The notes beneath the pieces are model-generated. The model was not told the DNA's origin. It did not search any database and worked only from the letters and a program-made list of their open reading frames with translations. The position numbers were made by a program, and so were the translations under genes. A stretch of 64,000 bases of DNA, taken from NCBI GenBank assembly GCA_018829445.1, contig JAHJTV010000006.1, forward strand, positions 1-64,000, in the 5' to 3' direction. Position 1 is the stretch's first letter. Each line of letters opens with the position of its first letter. Positions 25,911 through 35,430 of this stretch are shown piece by piece. The DNA comes from a bacterium. Lineage in GTDB: Bacteria; SAR324; XYD2-FULL-50-16.

Positions 25911-26441
25911 CTAAAGGATTATGTTTGCCATCTCAAAAAAGAGCTCCTGCTCCCTGACAATACCGACTACTTCACCCTCATTGTCTACTACCACAACTCT
26001 CCTGGTATTGTGAGATGCCATTACTTTTGCAACCTCCGTCAGTTTTGTTGTTTCATGAACCCTTGCAACAAACCGCTGCATTATTTCTCCAACTTTCCGT
26101 TTTGCCAGGGTTTTTGAACGATTCCAAAAATCATGATTAATGTCCGTTTCCAAATCCTTTTCAGGGGTTAATGCCTGTATCATATTTCTTACACTCAAAA
26201 TGCCTGCAAATTCACCCTGAGCATCAAGTACCAGCATCGAGCGGTGAACGGTATAAATCAATCTTTTGTTGCTAATATAGCCATCATAAGAATTCATAAG
26301 ATCGGAAATGGCTTCTTTGATAGTGGCATTCACATAGATTACGGGATATTGCTTAGTCAGTATCATAATATCACTGGCCAGTTTATCACGGGAATCGATG
26401 TCTGCTCTTGAATCTTGGGATTCAAGGTTTTCCTGTTTCAT
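25911..26441 (-). CDS. CBS-pair protein
   Basis: This 176-residue soluble protein is made of two CBS domains (DIMILTKQYPVIYVNATIKE near 24-43; GEIMQRFVARVHETTKLTEV near 118-137). A longer insert lies between them. It ends with VVGIVREQELFFEMANIIL. The CBS part of the receiver-CBS protein at 43145-44059 is closely similar, including the ending IGIIREQDLFFEMVKI, so the two share ancestry. A GGAGC ribosome site precedes the ATG. Adenine-nucleotide sensing is the family role; its target is unknown. Confidence 0.82.
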   Translation of the reverse strand: MKQENLESQDSRADIDSRDKLASDIMILTKQYPVIYVNATIKEAISDLMNSYDGYISNKRLIYTVHRSMLVLDAQGEFAGILSVRNMIQALTPEKDLETDINHDFWNRSKTLAKRKVGEIMQRFVARVHETTKLTEVAKVMASHNTRRVVVVDNEGEVVGIVREQELFFEMANIIL

Positions 26442-26489
26442 TTAAGTGCTCCTGTTTAGAGGGTTACCATGTTCATTATCGTAGCTTTG

Positions 26490-26528
26490 CCCTTGTCAAA
26501 ATTAGATTTTCAAATTGACAAACAAGGG
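26490..26528 (-). terminator. Possible stem-loop between UspA and CBS genes
   Basis: CCCTTGT (26490-26496) and ACAAGGG (26522-26528) can pair around a long AT-rich loop that itself holds TTGTCAA/TTGACAA halves. It lies just after the UspA stop on the minus strand. There is no clean T-run, so it may be a weak terminator or a processing site. Confidence 0.4.
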
Positions 26529-26544
26529 GCTATTAAAACTCTCA

Positions 26545-27018
26545 TCAAACGTGATCAACTGAAGATTGCTTTACTCTATGCGGGTTGATAACCATCACAG
26601 GAGTGGAAGATGTCTTTACTACCTGTTCCGCTACCGAGCCAAAGATCACTTTCTCCAATCCTCTCCTGCCATGTGTTCCCATAATGATGAGGCTTATGTC
26701 GTTTTTAACCGCATAATTCAGGATCTCTTCGGGGGCATACCCTGATTTTATAAATGTAACGAGATTGGGATAGTTTTTAAAATACCGATCCCTGAATTGG
26801 ATCATGCTTCGTTGAGAGCCCTCCAGAATAGCTTCCTCCACTGAAGACACTGTAGCATCGGAAACAGATACGACACTCAGATATGACAAGCTTCGCGCAA
26901 CGTACAACAAATGTACTTCAGCTTTATAAACATCCCCCAACTCCTGCACATAAGGGACAATTTTTGAAGACGATTCCGAAAAATCAACAGGAAACAGGAT
27001 TCTTTTAATCAGTTGCAT
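26545..27018 (-). CDS. Universal stress protein (UspA family)
   Basis: About 157 residues from the ATG at 27018, which has a GGAGGTG site. It starts with KRILFPVDFSESS and carries the ATP-binding signature IIMGTHGRRGLEKVIFGSVAEQVV, so it is of the nucleotide-binding class (G-x2-G-x9-G-S/T). It acts in the cytoplasm in stress or energy-state responses. The gene follows the ABM-domain gene by about 35 bases and probably shares its sigma-54-like promoter. Confidence 0.9.
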   Translation of the reverse strand: MQLIKRILFPVDFSESSSKIVPYVQELGDVYKAEVHLLYVARSLSYLSVVSVSDATVSSVEEAILEGSQRSMIQFRDRYFKNYPNLVTFIKSGYAPEEILNYAVKNDISLIIMGTHGRRGLEKVIFGSVAEQVVKTSSTPVMVINPHRVKQSSVDHV

Positions 27019-27053
27019 TTTGCACCTCCATATTTGGCATTCAAAGCAGAACA

Positions 27054-27338
27054 TCAGGTTTGATAAACTCTTCGAAGTGTCAGTTCACCAATGACAGAAT
27101 CTATTTTGTTTCTAATCTCATTCACCACCATACAATTACAATATTTTTCCCAATCTTCCATGGACTTCCAGGTGCTGATAATGAGGTGTTCTTCGGGATC
27201 GTTAACACAGATAAGGGTTTCCCCTGAAATATAACCTCCATGCCGAGTAACCTGTTGATACAGATCGCTTAAAAACGGGATTATCGTTGCCTCCAGTTCC
27301 TTCGGATATTTTCTCGTTACAATTACTTTGACAGTCAT
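27054..27338 (-). CDS. ABM (antibiotic biosynthesis monooxygenase-like) domain protein
   Basis: About 94 residues from the ATG at 27338, with an AGAGGG site. The dimeric ferredoxin-like fold of the ABM family is suggested by VIVTRKYPKELEATIIPFL, GYISGETLICVNDPEEHLIIST and WKSMEDWEKYCN. Members include quinol monooxygenases and heme-degrading enzymes, but many have no known reaction. It is first of a two-gene unit with uspA, downstream of a predicted sigma-54 promoter. Confidence 0.72.
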   Translation of the reverse strand: MTVKVIVTRKYPKELEATIIPFLSDLYQQVTRHGGYISGETLICVNDPEEHLIISTWKSMEDWEKYCNCMVVNEIRNKIDSVIGELTLRRVYQT

Positions 27339-27472
27339 GATCCCTCTATTCATTAGCACCTGTTTTCACGCTCAAAGATAAGAGCATTCTGCAAAACTCC
27401 CCGGATTTAGGATGATTCATTTCTAATCTATCTTCAGAGATGAATCTGGCGGTTAGCATTTACAGATCTAAT

Positions 27473-27488
27473 AGCAACATGCATACCC
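27473..27488 (-). promoter_or_regulatory. Putative sigma-54 promoter of ABM-uspA
   Basis: The minus strand reads GGGTATGCATGTTGCT, with exact GG-N10-GC spacing and a TTGCT -12 box. The predicted leader is about 125 bases. Element C lies about 325 bp upstream. Confidence 0.6.
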
Positions 27489-27810
27489 AATAGAGCGGCA
27501 GGATCAAAACAGAGATATAATACTGAAATGGAAGCTTATTTTATTCTAACAAAAAATGAGACATGTGGTAAGCTGCCGGTATTGTGTTAGAATTCTTTAC
27601 TATCTGGAAACTAACTCGGCAGTTATCAGATTGCTTTAAATTAAATGCCGCAGCAGTGAAAAATGTCCTTTGCATAGTCATAATTCATTTTTAAGATTGG
27701 AAATAAATCTTATCACAACCCTTGATTTTAAGGTATCTGACTCCTCGGAACCATAGCAAAACAAGCAGCTCGAAGATTACGACAACACACAATCCTCTTC
27801 CATTGGCACA

Positions 27811-27829
27811 GTGTAAAAAAAGCTGACAG
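27811..27829 (-). promoter_or_regulatory. Putative enhancer element C
   Basis: On the plus strand it reads GTGTAAAAAAAGCTGACAG. This is an exact 19-base reverse-complement match to the sequence at 268-286, and it differs at two positions from the right arm of element B with its flank. It lies about 110 bp upstream of the rightward sigma-54-like promoter of fhs. Confidence 0.6.
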
Positions 27830-27938
27830 TCCTCTTATAACTGTCTCTGCAGGTTTCAACATTGGTTCTGAAAACACTTCAGATGTTTTCATTTTAAATA
27901 CAGTACGATACATTTCTGCATTCCATTCCTGTCGATTC

Positions 27939-27954
27939 AGGTACGGTCTTTGCT
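27939..27954 (+). promoter_or_regulatory. Putative sigma-54 promoter of fhs
   Basis: The sequence AGGTACGGTCTTTGCT matches the -24/-12 consensus closely (GG, ten bases, GC; TTTGCT at -12). The start would be near 27966, leaving about 125 bases before the preferred fhs ATG. Confidence 0.62.
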
Positions 27955-28092
27955 GAATCCGTCATTACGGTATTTGAAACTCCAATATGAAAAAATTGTT
28001 TTGCTTTGAATTCAAAAAAGCTTTTTTTGAACAAAAAATCTAAAACCTGCCCTGAAATGAAATCAACATTGTCACTACCAGCAGACAGCATA

Positions 28093-29787
28093 ATGCCAAA
28101 CGATTTGGAAATCTCGCGATCTGCCAAAGTCAGGCCAATTACAGAAATTGCCGAGAAATACGGGATTTGGGAAAATGAGCTTGAACTCTATGGAAAAACA
28201 AAGGCCAAGGTTCAACTTTCGATTCTTGATCGATTAAAAAATCAACCCTGTGGAAAATATATTGATGTCACAGCCATTACCCCGACTCCACTGGGAGAAG
28301 GGAAAACAGTAACAGCTATTGGGCTTTCCATGGCCCTAAATCGAATTGGTAAGTCCAGTTTGTGCACGATCAGGCAACCCTCATTGGGGCCTATGTTCGG
28401 AATTAAGGGAGGTGCGGCGGGTGGCGGATACTCCCAGGTTGTGCCAATGGAAGATTTTAATCTGCATTTTACAGGGGATGTTCATGCAGTCGGTGTCGCT
28501 CACAATCTACTGGCTGCATTCATCGACAATTCAATTCATCATGGAAATCCCCTTGATATTGATCCCTATTCAATTACCTGGCCCAGGGTTGTGGATATAA
28601 GCGACCGGGAACTTCGCCATACAATTATAGGGTTGGGAGGCAAGAGCAACGGCTACCCTCGTGAAGCAAGCTGGGATATAACCGTTGCCAGCGAAGTTAT
28701 GGCTATTCTGGGATTGACAACAGGACTGAAAGACCTTCGTCGCCGTCTGGGGCAAATCGTGATTGGTTTTTCAAGAAACAACACACCAATTACGGCAGAA
28801 GACCTGAAATGCGCCGGAGTTATGGCAGTGTTGCTGAAAGATGCAATCAAACCCAATCTGGTTCAAACCATAGAAAACACCCCGGTACTGGTTCATGCCG
28901 GCCCCTTCGCCAATATTGCGCATGGCAACAGCTCAATCATTGCGGATCGCATTGGTTTGAAACTTACCGATTATGTTGTCACAGAAAGTGGTTTTGGAGC
29001 GGATATCGGAGCCGAAAAACTATTTAATATTAAATGTCGGCATATGAATGTGAAACCTTCCGTCGCAGTGTTAGTATGCACCGTAAGAGCACTTAAAATG
29101 CACAGTGGTAAGTTTGAAGTAGTAGCGGGAAAACCTTTGGATCCTGAGCTTCTGAAACCTGATCCCAAGTCTGTGGAAAAGGGGTGCTGCAATTTAATAA
29201 AAATGATCGAAAACCTCCATCTACAAGGACTTCCTGTTATTGTGGCTATCAATCGTTTCGAATCGGATCATCCGGAAGAACTTGAGGTCATTAGAACAAT
29301 CGCTAACATCGCCGGAGCTGCACAAACAGTCGATAGTCATCTTTGGGCAAAAGGTAGTGAAGGAGGGGAAGACCTGGCCCGTGCTGTCGTTGAAGAGGCA
29401 AACGGGAATCAGGAATTTGAATTCCTTTACCCACTTGAGTGGCCCATCGATAAGAAGATTGAAACTATCTGCACTAAAATATATGGTGCAGATGCTGTGG
29501 AATACAGTTCCAAAGCTAAAAAGCAGATCATACAATACACTGACCTGGGATGGTCTGGTCTCCCTGTCTGTATTGCAAAAACGCATCTGTCTCTTTCACA
29601 TGATCCCAAGCTGAAAGGTCGTCCAACAGGATTTACCGCAAATGTCAGGGAGATCAGAGCTTCCATCGGGGCCGGTTTTCTGAACCCCCTTTTGGGTGAA
29701 ATGACAACCATGCCCGGTCTTCCAACACATCCAGCCGGAGAGTATATCGATATAGATGAAAAGGGGGAAATTATTGGATTATCATAG
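28093..29787 (+). CDS. fhs: Formate-tetrahydrofolate ligase (formyl-THF synthetase)
   Basis: This enzyme makes 10-formyl-tetrahydrofolate from formate, tetrahydrofolate and ATP. It serves the methyl branch of the Wood-Ljungdahl pathway or one-carbon assimilation. From the ATG at 28093 it is 564 residues, close to the family's usual length, and begins MPNDLEISRSAKVRPI as family members do. The P-loop-like ATP motif TPTPLGEGKTVTAIGLSMAL lies near 66-85. No clear ribosome site precedes this ATG; an in-frame ATG at 28057 and a TTG at 28006 are alternatives. CaiB/BaiF CoA-transferase genes follow. Confidence 0.95.
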   Translation: MPNDLEISRSAKVRPITEIAEKYGIWENELELYGKTKAKVQLSILDRLKNQPCGKYIDVTAITPTPLGEGKTVTAIGLSMALNRIGKSSLCTIRQPSLGPMFGIKGGAAGGGYSQVVPMEDFNLHFTGDVHAVGVAHNLLAAFIDNSIHHGNPLDIDPYSITWPRVVDISDRELRHTIIGLGGKSNGYPREASWDITVASEVMAILGLTTGLKDLRRRLGQIVIGFSRNNTPITAEDLKCAGVMAVLLKDAIKPNLVQTIENTPVLVHAGPFANIAHGNSSIIADRIGLKLTDYVVTESGFGADIGAEKLFNIKCRHMNVKPSVAVLVCTVRALKMHSGKFEVVAGKPLDPELLKPDPKSVEKGCCNLIKMIENLHLQGLPVIVAINRFESDHPEELEVIRTIANIAGAAQTVDSHLWAKGSEGGEDLARAVVEEANGNQEFEFLYPLEWPIDKKIETICTKIYGADAVEYSSKAKKQIIQYTDLGWSGLPVCIAKTHLSLSHDPKLKGRPTGFTANVREIRASIGAGFLNPLLGEMTTMPGLPTHPAGEYIDIDEKGEIIGLS

Positions 29788-29905
29788 GGCAGTGACGTTT
29801 GTTCAGAATCTTCAAAATGATCCTTAGTCGTTCTTTATGGGATACAAGTAAGATCCGTATCCTGGCAATAGTGATGTATGGGGCTTCCCGCATCATAACT
29901 GGTTT

Positions 29906-29942
29906 CATCCCTTTGTTTTAAAGATTGTTGAAACAAGGGATG
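29906..29942 (+). terminator. Stem-loop after fhs
   Basis: CATCCCTTTGTTT and AAACAAGGGATG can pair over 12 bases with one bulge around a 12-base loop. It lies about 120 bases after the fhs stop and 50 bases before the next gene. There is no strong T-run, so termination efficiency is uncertain. Confidence 0.5.
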
Positions 29943-29992
29943 CCTGATTTCTAGATAAAGGGCATAAGCAAGCCAAAACAAAAGGAGAAAAA

Positions 29993-31195
29993 ATGGCGGA
30001 TCAACCTCTATCAGGAATAAAAGTATTGGATTTGACCAACCATATAACAGGTGCTTTTTGCGCCAAACAATTTGCAGATTATGGTGCTGATGTCATAAAA
30101 ATTGAAAAAATTGGAAGAGGTTGTCATACACGCCATATGCCTCCATTTATTGATGACAAGCCTGATCTTGATTCAAGCCTTTATTTTCAATATCTTAATA
30201 CCAACAAAAAGAGTATTACCTTAAACCTAAAAACGAAGACCGGGAAGATCATCTTTAAAAACCTGATCAGTAAGGCGGATATTCTTATTGAAAGCTTTAG
30301 TCCGGGAGTTATGCTGAAACTTGAACTTAATTATGAGATTCTTGAGAAAATCAATCCCAGGTTGGTAATGGCCTCGATTACAAATTTCGGCCAAACTGGC
30401 CCCTACAGGGATTATAAAGCTTCAGATCTTGTAGAATTCGCGATGGGAGGAGCGATGTCTTCTACCGGTCTTCCACAGTTAAATCCTATCAATAAGGCAA
30501 GGGATGCCTGCCTGTTTGAAAGCGGACTGCAATCATGGTATGCGATCATGGGAGTCTATATGGGAACTCTCAGAGACAACATTGGTGACTATATTGATCT
30601 CTCTATCATGGAAACGCAATTGGCAGGTTGTGAGAGAAGAACATCACACCTTCTGACATATCAATACACAGGTGACATCAGTCTTCGTGTTGATCCATTT
30701 ACAAAGATCGGTATCGCCCCCCGAATGCAAAGGACAAAAGACGGTTTTATAAACCTGGTTATTGGTCCCAGTAGATTCGCCAAGTTTATGGAGCTTATCG
30801 GCCAAAAGGATCTTCTGGACGACCCATCCTGGAATATTTTTAATATGGAAAAACAAGCAGAGGCACAAAAGCTTTTTGATATTTGTTTCTCCCAAAAAAC
30901 AAGAAAAGAGTGGGCATCCCTGTTCCAGAATGAGGGTATGATTTGTACTCCTCTCAATAAGCCGGAAGACATTTGTAATGATGAACACTGGAATGATAGA
31001 GAGTTTTTCAGGGAGGTAAATCATCCGCATTTCGGTACTATAAAACTTCCCAGAGGTGCTGTTCGTGTTTCTCCTGATTGGTGGCAGGTTCATAGATCAG
31101 CTCCAACCCTGGGACAAGATAACACGGAAGTCTATGGATCCATTGGATACTCGATACCAGATCAGTCACTTTTAAAAGCAAATGCCGTTATTTAG
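29993..31195 (+). CDS. CaiB/BaiF family (class III) CoA-transferase
   Basis: This 400-residue protein starts MADQPLSGIKVLDLTNHITGAFCAKQFADYGADVIKIEK, the standard opening of family III CoA-transferases. It keeps the RLVMASITNFGQTGPYRDYKA block. The aspartate in NKARDACLFESG near residue 170 fits the catalytic position. These enzymes exchange CoA between acyl groups by a ping-pong aspartyl-CoA mechanism. An AGGAG site precedes the ATG. A second family member follows after 34 bases, so the two may form a heteromeric enzyme or two steps of one pathway. The substrate is not identifiable. Confidence 0.88.
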   Translation: MADQPLSGIKVLDLTNHITGAFCAKQFADYGADVIKIEKIGRGCHTRHMPPFIDDKPDLDSSLYFQYLNTNKKSITLNLKTKTGKIIFKNLISKADILIESFSPGVMLKLELNYEILEKINPRLVMASITNFGQTGPYRDYKASDLVEFAMGGAMSSTGLPQLNPINKARDACLFESGLQSWYAIMGVYMGTLRDNIGDYIDLSIMETQLAGCERRTSHLLTYQYTGDISLRVDPFTKIGIAPRMQRTKDGFINLVIGPSRFAKFMELIGQKDLLDDPSWNIFNMEKQAEAQKLFDICFSQKTRKEWASLFQNEGMICTPLNKPEDICNDEHWNDREFFREVNHPHFGTIKLPRGAVRVSPDWWQVHRSAPTLGQDNTEVYGSIGYSIPDQSLLKANAVI

Positions 31196-31229
31196 CCGTG
31201 AAAGAAGTTAACCGAAAAGGAGAAAAACC

Positions 31230-32591
31230 ATGATTACAAATACCAGAAAGAAAAAGCTGCCTCTTGAAGGAGTTAGGGTCTTGGGATTTACCCAATCATG
31301 GACCGGCCCATTTGCCGGAATGTTATTGGGCGATCTGGGAGCAGAGCATTTAAGACTGGAACAGATTCAGTATGCCGGAGGGATGACACGGGGATTAACC
31401 TCTTTTCCACTGAGAGACATGTGGATAAACAAAAAGTTCGGTCGGACCATGCAATATCCCGATCATGAGCCCACAGGCCCCAATGGTGAATATCACATGA
31501 ACCGCTTCAGTTTTGGAAATTGCCATTTGCAGAACACATATGGTTTTACACTCGATTTTACCCGTCCCATTGGCATGGATCTTTTAAAAAGAATAATTGC
31601 AATCAGCGATATTTTTCTGGAGAATAACACTCCTTCAACTGCACCAAAACTGGGATTAACTCCTGAATATCTGCATGAAATCAACCCGAAAATGATTATA
31701 ATAAGAGCACCCGGATATGGTCTTTCCGGACCGTACACAAACTGGAAGGGATTTGGGGCCAATATTGAATCATCAATAGGGCATGTATTTGCCTTACGTT
31801 ATTCTGATAATCCCGAACATGCCGTCAGTAACCTTGAGACTTATTCGATGGATAACTGTGGGGCTCACTCACTTGCTGCAGCAGCTATGATGGGATTGTT
31901 ACAAAGAGAAAAATCCGGTAAGGGAATGTTGATTGAGATTGCCCAGGCAGAAGGAGTGATGGGAGTTCTTCCAATCTTCTGGATGGACTACTTCGCCAAT
32001 GGTCGTACCCAACCTGCATACGCTAACCGCCATCCTACTGCCATTCAGGGATGTTACCCGACAAAAGGCGAAAAGGAGGGATACGACTGGGTGGTCATTA
32101 CAATCCACAATGATGAGGAATGGAATAACTTCTGCCAGGCATTGGAATATCCGCACTGGTCAAAAAAGCAAAAGTTTGTGGATTGTGTCAGTCGACACAA
32201 TAACCAGGATGAACTTGATGAGCATATTTCCAGCTGGAGTCGACAGCACAACAACTATGCTATCATGCATCTTCTCCAAAAACATGGCGTACCAGCCGGT
32301 CCAGTATTAACTGAAGAGATGGTTTTCAGGGATGAACATCTTCTTGAACATGATTTTTTTATAGAAGAAACCCAAAAATGGTGTGGTACTCATAAGTATT
32401 CAGGATACACCGGTCAGTTTAAAAAAACTCCCCGTCGCAACCGGGCGGATATGCCAGCGACCGGTATCGGGGAATATAATGAATATGTTTTCAAAGGTCT
32501 TCTTGGATTGTCGAATGAGGACTATCTAGCGCTGGAAAAAGAACACTATATCGGCACGGAAATGCTGCCGGATGCCAAATCAAGCATTTGA
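31230..32591 (+). CDS. CaiB/BaiF family (class III) CoA-transferase, second subunit or paralogue
   Basis: This 453-residue protein opens with LPLEGVRVLGFTQSWTGPFAGMLLGDLGAEHLRLEQ and contains PKMIIIRAPGYGLSGPYTNWKG, both class III CoA-transferase blocks. The aspartate in YSMDNCGAHSLAAAAMMGLL fits the catalytic region. It is longer than its neighbour, with an insert around residues 50-90. A good AGGAG site precedes it. Paired unequal CaiB-like genes occur for CoA-transferases of aromatic and alkyl-succinate degradation, but that role is only a possibility here. Confidence 0.87.
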   Translation: MITNTRKKKLPLEGVRVLGFTQSWTGPFAGMLLGDLGAEHLRLEQIQYAGGMTRGLTSFPLRDMWINKKFGRTMQYPDHEPTGPNGEYHMNRFSFGNCHLQNTYGFTLDFTRPIGMDLLKRIIAISDIFLENNTPSTAPKLGLTPEYLHEINPKMIIIRAPGYGLSGPYTNWKGFGANIESSIGHVFALRYSDNPEHAVSNLETYSMDNCGAHSLAAAAMMGLLQREKSGKGMLIEIAQAEGVMGVLPIFWMDYFANGRTQPAYANRHPTAIQGCYPTKGEKEGYDWVVITIHNDEEWNNFCQALEYPHWSKKQKFVDCVSRHNNQDELDEHISSWSRQHNNYAIMHLLQKHGVPAGPVLTEEMVFRDEHLLEHDFFIEETQKWCGTHKYSGYTGQFKKTPRRNRADMPATGIGEYNEYVFKGLLGLSNEDYLALEKEHYIGTEMLPDAKSSI

Positions 32592-32635
32592 GTTCTTAAA
32601 TTAACCGGTACTCCACTATTTGGGATATTGATTCC

Positions 32636-32669
32636 AACCAAAGAGCCAGATTAACCTGGCTCTTTGGTT
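32636..32669. terminator. Bidirectional terminator between CoA-transferase and pckA genes
   Basis: A perfect 14-base stem (AACCAAAGAGCCAG with its complement at 32656-32669) closes a six-base loop. It is followed on the plus strand by TATTTT. The right arm overlaps the pckA stop codon. It separates two convergent operons. Confidence 0.85.
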
Positions 32670-34383
32670 ATTTTCCGGGACACTGACAGCGTACTTCTCG
32701 TGAAATACCACTGTTACCATAGGACTTATCGAAGTGTTTGCTGAATTCCATCGCTAATTGCAGGGCCCTGCGCTCATAAGCCTTTTTATCTGTCCAGGAA
32801 CCATTGGGGTTCAGAAAAGCGGCAGGAATTCCGGGACAATTTTTCGGGATCTGCAGGTGAAACAGAGTGTCAACTGTTACGGGAATGTGTTCCAGATCTC
32901 CATTCAGAGCGGCATAAAGGAGGTGTTTGGTTAAATTGATATCCATTCTTTTGCCGATACCATACGGACCGCCAGCCCAACCTGTGTTTAACAGGAAAAT
33001 CGATGTTGGATGTTGATCCAGCTTGTCTCCCAACAACCTGGCATAGTAATGCGGGAGCAAGGGCATGAAGGGTTCACCAAAAAATCGTGAAAAAATACTA
33101 ACAGGGTCGATAATTCCGGTTTCTGTACCGGCCAGTTTGCTCGTGTACCCCATGAGGAACCAGAGCATCGCCTGGTATTTATCAAGTTTGGAGATCGGTG
33201 GCAATACACTGTTGGCATCTGCTGTCAGAAAAATTATTGTCTTGGGATGATGACCCCGTGATGACTCCTTGATATTGCGAAGAAAGGAAAGCGGAAAGCT
33301 GGCCCGACTGTTGGGAGTTAATCGATCATCAGAAAGATCGAAGGTACCATCGGGAAAGATCATTGCGTTTTCAACAATAGCCCCATGTTTAAGACAGTGA
33401 TCCTTATGAAAAACTGCTCTGAAGATTTCCGGCTCCTTGGACGGATTTAAGTTAATTAATTTGGCATAACAACCGTTTTCAAAATTGGCTATGCCCGTTT
33501 CACTCCATCCGTGCTCATCATCCCCAAGCAATGACCGTTTTGGATCTGCTGACAGGGAGGTTTTTCCGGTGCCGGACAACCCCAAAAACAGAGCAGTCTC
33601 TCCTTTCTCATTTTCACTGGCCGAACAATGGAAGGGTAAAACATTGATAAAAGGAAGGTAATAATTCATTACGGTGAACATCAGTTTTTTTACACTTCCA
33701 CCATACGCAGATCCGTATACAAGGCCCAAACGGTTTTCAAAATCCATTGCAATTGCCATATCAGATGTTTTTCCACTGGGCAATAGTCGTAATCGACCCT
33801 GGTATTTTGATGACTCAATTTTATGATGGGGCAATACCAACAGTAAAAACTGTTTTCCTGCCAGCGCATTTTGCCCAAAATCTGTGGAGACAGGACGGAA
33901 CATGTTCAATGTAAAAAGTGATGTCAACGCGGAATCTGACACGATTCTGACCGACAAGGCGTAAGTGGGATCTGCTCCGATAGCCCTATCCGTTATGAAT
34001 AGTTTTTCCTGCCTGCTTAGACAATTCAATGCATCATTCCATAATCGCTGAAAAGTCTCCTTTTCAAGTGCATGATTATTGGGAGAAGACCAATCTACAT
34101 TTTTTTCAGTCGCAGAATCCCGTACAATGTAGGTATCACGAGGAGACCTGCCGGAAGACTCGGTAGGGGTAGTAGTGTATAGATAACCTTGCTTTCCGAG
34201 AATGGCCTCCCGACGTCGAATGACTTGCCGAATAATGAATTCTCTATCAGGATTAATGATACTTCGTGGATGTTTATTAATGGTTCGGCAAGCATCTTCT
34301 CGTTCGGGTACTTTTTTTTCACCCTGCTTCCAATGGAGGGTAGTTGAGCTTTCTTGCTCGATCACTATGGATTCTCCAGTCAT
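32668..34383 (-). CDS. pckA: Phosphoenolpyruvate carboxykinase (ATP)
   Basis: This enzyme converts oxaloacetate and ATP to PEP, CO2 and ADP, linking C4 acids to gluconeogenesis, or runs in reverse. The 571-residue protein has the kinase-1 motif GLSGTGKTSLSADPKR and the kinase-2/metal motif LLGDDEHGW, plus YGSAYGGSVKK and NTGWAGGPYGIGKRM typical of the ATP-dependent class. The first ~40 residues are unusual compared with the family. An AGGAG site precedes the ATG. It follows a cytidylate-kinase-like gene by 28 bases and probably shares its sigma-54-like promoter. Confidence 0.94.
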   Translation of the reverse strand: MTGESIVIEQESSTTLHWKQGEKKVPEREDACRTINKHPRSIINPDREFIIRQVIRRREAILGKQGYLYTTTPTESSGRSPRDTYIVRDSATEKNVDWSSPNNHALEKETFQRLWNDALNCLSRQEKLFITDRAIGADPTYALSVRIVSDSALTSLFTLNMFRPVSTDFGQNALAGKQFLLLVLPHHKIESSKYQGRLRLLPSGKTSDMAIAMDFENRLGLVYGSAYGGSVKKLMFTVMNYYLPFINVLPFHCSASENEKGETALFLGLSGTGKTSLSADPKRSLLGDDEHGWSETGIANFENGCYAKLINLNPSKEPEIFRAVFHKDHCLKHGAIVENAMIFPDGTFDLSDDRLTPNSRASFPLSFLRNIKESSRGHHPKTIIFLTADANSVLPPISKLDKYQAMLWFLMGYTSKLAGTETGIIDPVSIFSRFFGEPFMPLLPHYYARLLGDKLDQHPTSIFLLNTGWAGGPYGIGKRMDINLTKHLLYAALNGDLEHIPVTVDTLFHLQIPKNCPGIPAAFLNPNGSWTDKKAYERRALQLAMEFSKHFDKSYGNSGISREVRCQCPGK

Positions 34384-34411
34384 GATAGCTCCTTTTTAAA
34401 CAATCAAGAGA

Positions 34412-35113
34412 TCAACTCCGAATCAAAACATCTCTCAGACTGTACATGATGGTTTTAGCGATATTTTCAACGGTCATCCGACTATTGTTAAAAATCATAT
34501 TGAATTCATTGTTGCTGAATGAGCTATTGTAAATGTCTTGCATAGTACTGTTCCGATTGGAATCACTCTCCTGGACTATCTTTTCTGCCTCGTTTATTGT
34601 AACCCCGGCAAGACTGGCGTAGGTTTTAACCCTGAATTCCAGGGGAGCTATCAATCTATAATGATAGCAGTTCTTCAGCCCCTGAGTAACGGCAAAAGCA
34701 CCATGGCCAACAAAAATTGCATTCCCCTGTTTAGCGATGGAAAAGATAGTTTTGGTCATTAACTCATATGCTTCTTCTTCACCTTTCCATCCGGGCATCA
34801 GAGAGGAAATGACATAATCAAGATATCTGGACCTTTCTCCAAGATTTTCCAGCAAGTGTCTTGAGATCTGGTTATCTTCCGAAATCTTATTGATCAATGC
34901 TTTATCAAATACAGTCCAGCCGGTAACGGTTCGCATTTCCAATTCCGTTTTCAGTTCAGCTGCCAAAGGATAACCCTGGCATCCAAACTCCCGTGAAATG
35001 GTAATACTGATCTGGTTTTCTTCTGATTCATAATGTCTGGCGTTTCTTTCCTGAATTTCCAACCAGGCGGAAAGCCTCTTTTCGACCTTTGGAATAATAT
35101 AATTTTTCGACAT
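34412..35113 (-). CDS. Cytidylate-kinase-like family protein
   Basis: About 234 residues from the ATG at 35113, spaced from a GGAGC site. It matches the AAK/cytidylate-kinase-like family: ISITISREFGCQGYPLAAEL stands where a P-loop kinase would have GxxGxGKS, and the lid-like segment includes IAPLEFRVKTYASLAGVT. The family commonly sits near stress and metabolism genes in anaerobes and its substrate is unknown. Here it is co-transcribed with pckA, which suggests a role in the same metabolic response. Confidence 0.75.
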   Translation of the reverse strand: MSKNYIIPKVEKRLSAWLEIQERNARHYESEENQISITISREFGCQGYPLAAELKTELEMRTVTGWTVFDKALINKISEDNQISRHLLENLGERSRYLDYVISSLMPGWKGEEEAYELMTKTIFSIAKQGNAIFVGHGAFAVTQGLKNCYHYRLIAPLEFRVKTYASLAGVTINEAEKIVQESDSNRNSTMQDIYNSSFSNNEFNMIFNNSRMTVENIAKTIMYSLRDVLIRS

Positions 35114-35315
35114 AACATGCTCCATTATGATTTGTCAGACTATCACAAGTAAACAATAGACTACCCGTTAGCCAAACATATAATTCTTCCTTGTACTTAC
35201 TTTTCCTCTTGCGAATTAACACTTCTCATCGAGTATGTTAACCATTTAAAAGAATTATGATGGAACTAATCCCGAGAAATATAGTTAAAACGTGTGGGAT
35301 TGTTTATTAAACATC

Positions 35316-35331
35316 AGCAACTAACATACCT
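35316..35331 (-). promoter_or_regulatory. Putative sigma-54 promoter of the kinase-like/pckA operon
   Basis: The minus strand reads AGGTATGTTAGTTGCT, nearly identical to the site at 167-182. GG-N10-GC spacing is exact. The predicted leader is about 190 bases. Element D lies about 100 bp upstream. Confidence 0.65.
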
Positions 35332-35430
35332 TTTGACTGCAACACCGCAAATTTAGTGTAAGCGACTATTATAATAGTCTATAACTGCCTTATTGAGAGA
35401 ACAACCCTATCCTGTGTTTTAGGGGAGTGA

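Larger units (their letters stand above)
27339..28092. other. Divergent intergenic region with sigma-54-type sites
   Basis: This region between the ABM-uspA unit (minus) and fhs (plus) has no credible gene. It carries a leftward -24/-12 site (27473-27488), an enhancer-like element (27811-27829) and a rightward -24/-12 site (27939-27954). A TTG at 28006 would extend fhs upstream but is not supported by conservation. Confidence 0.55.
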
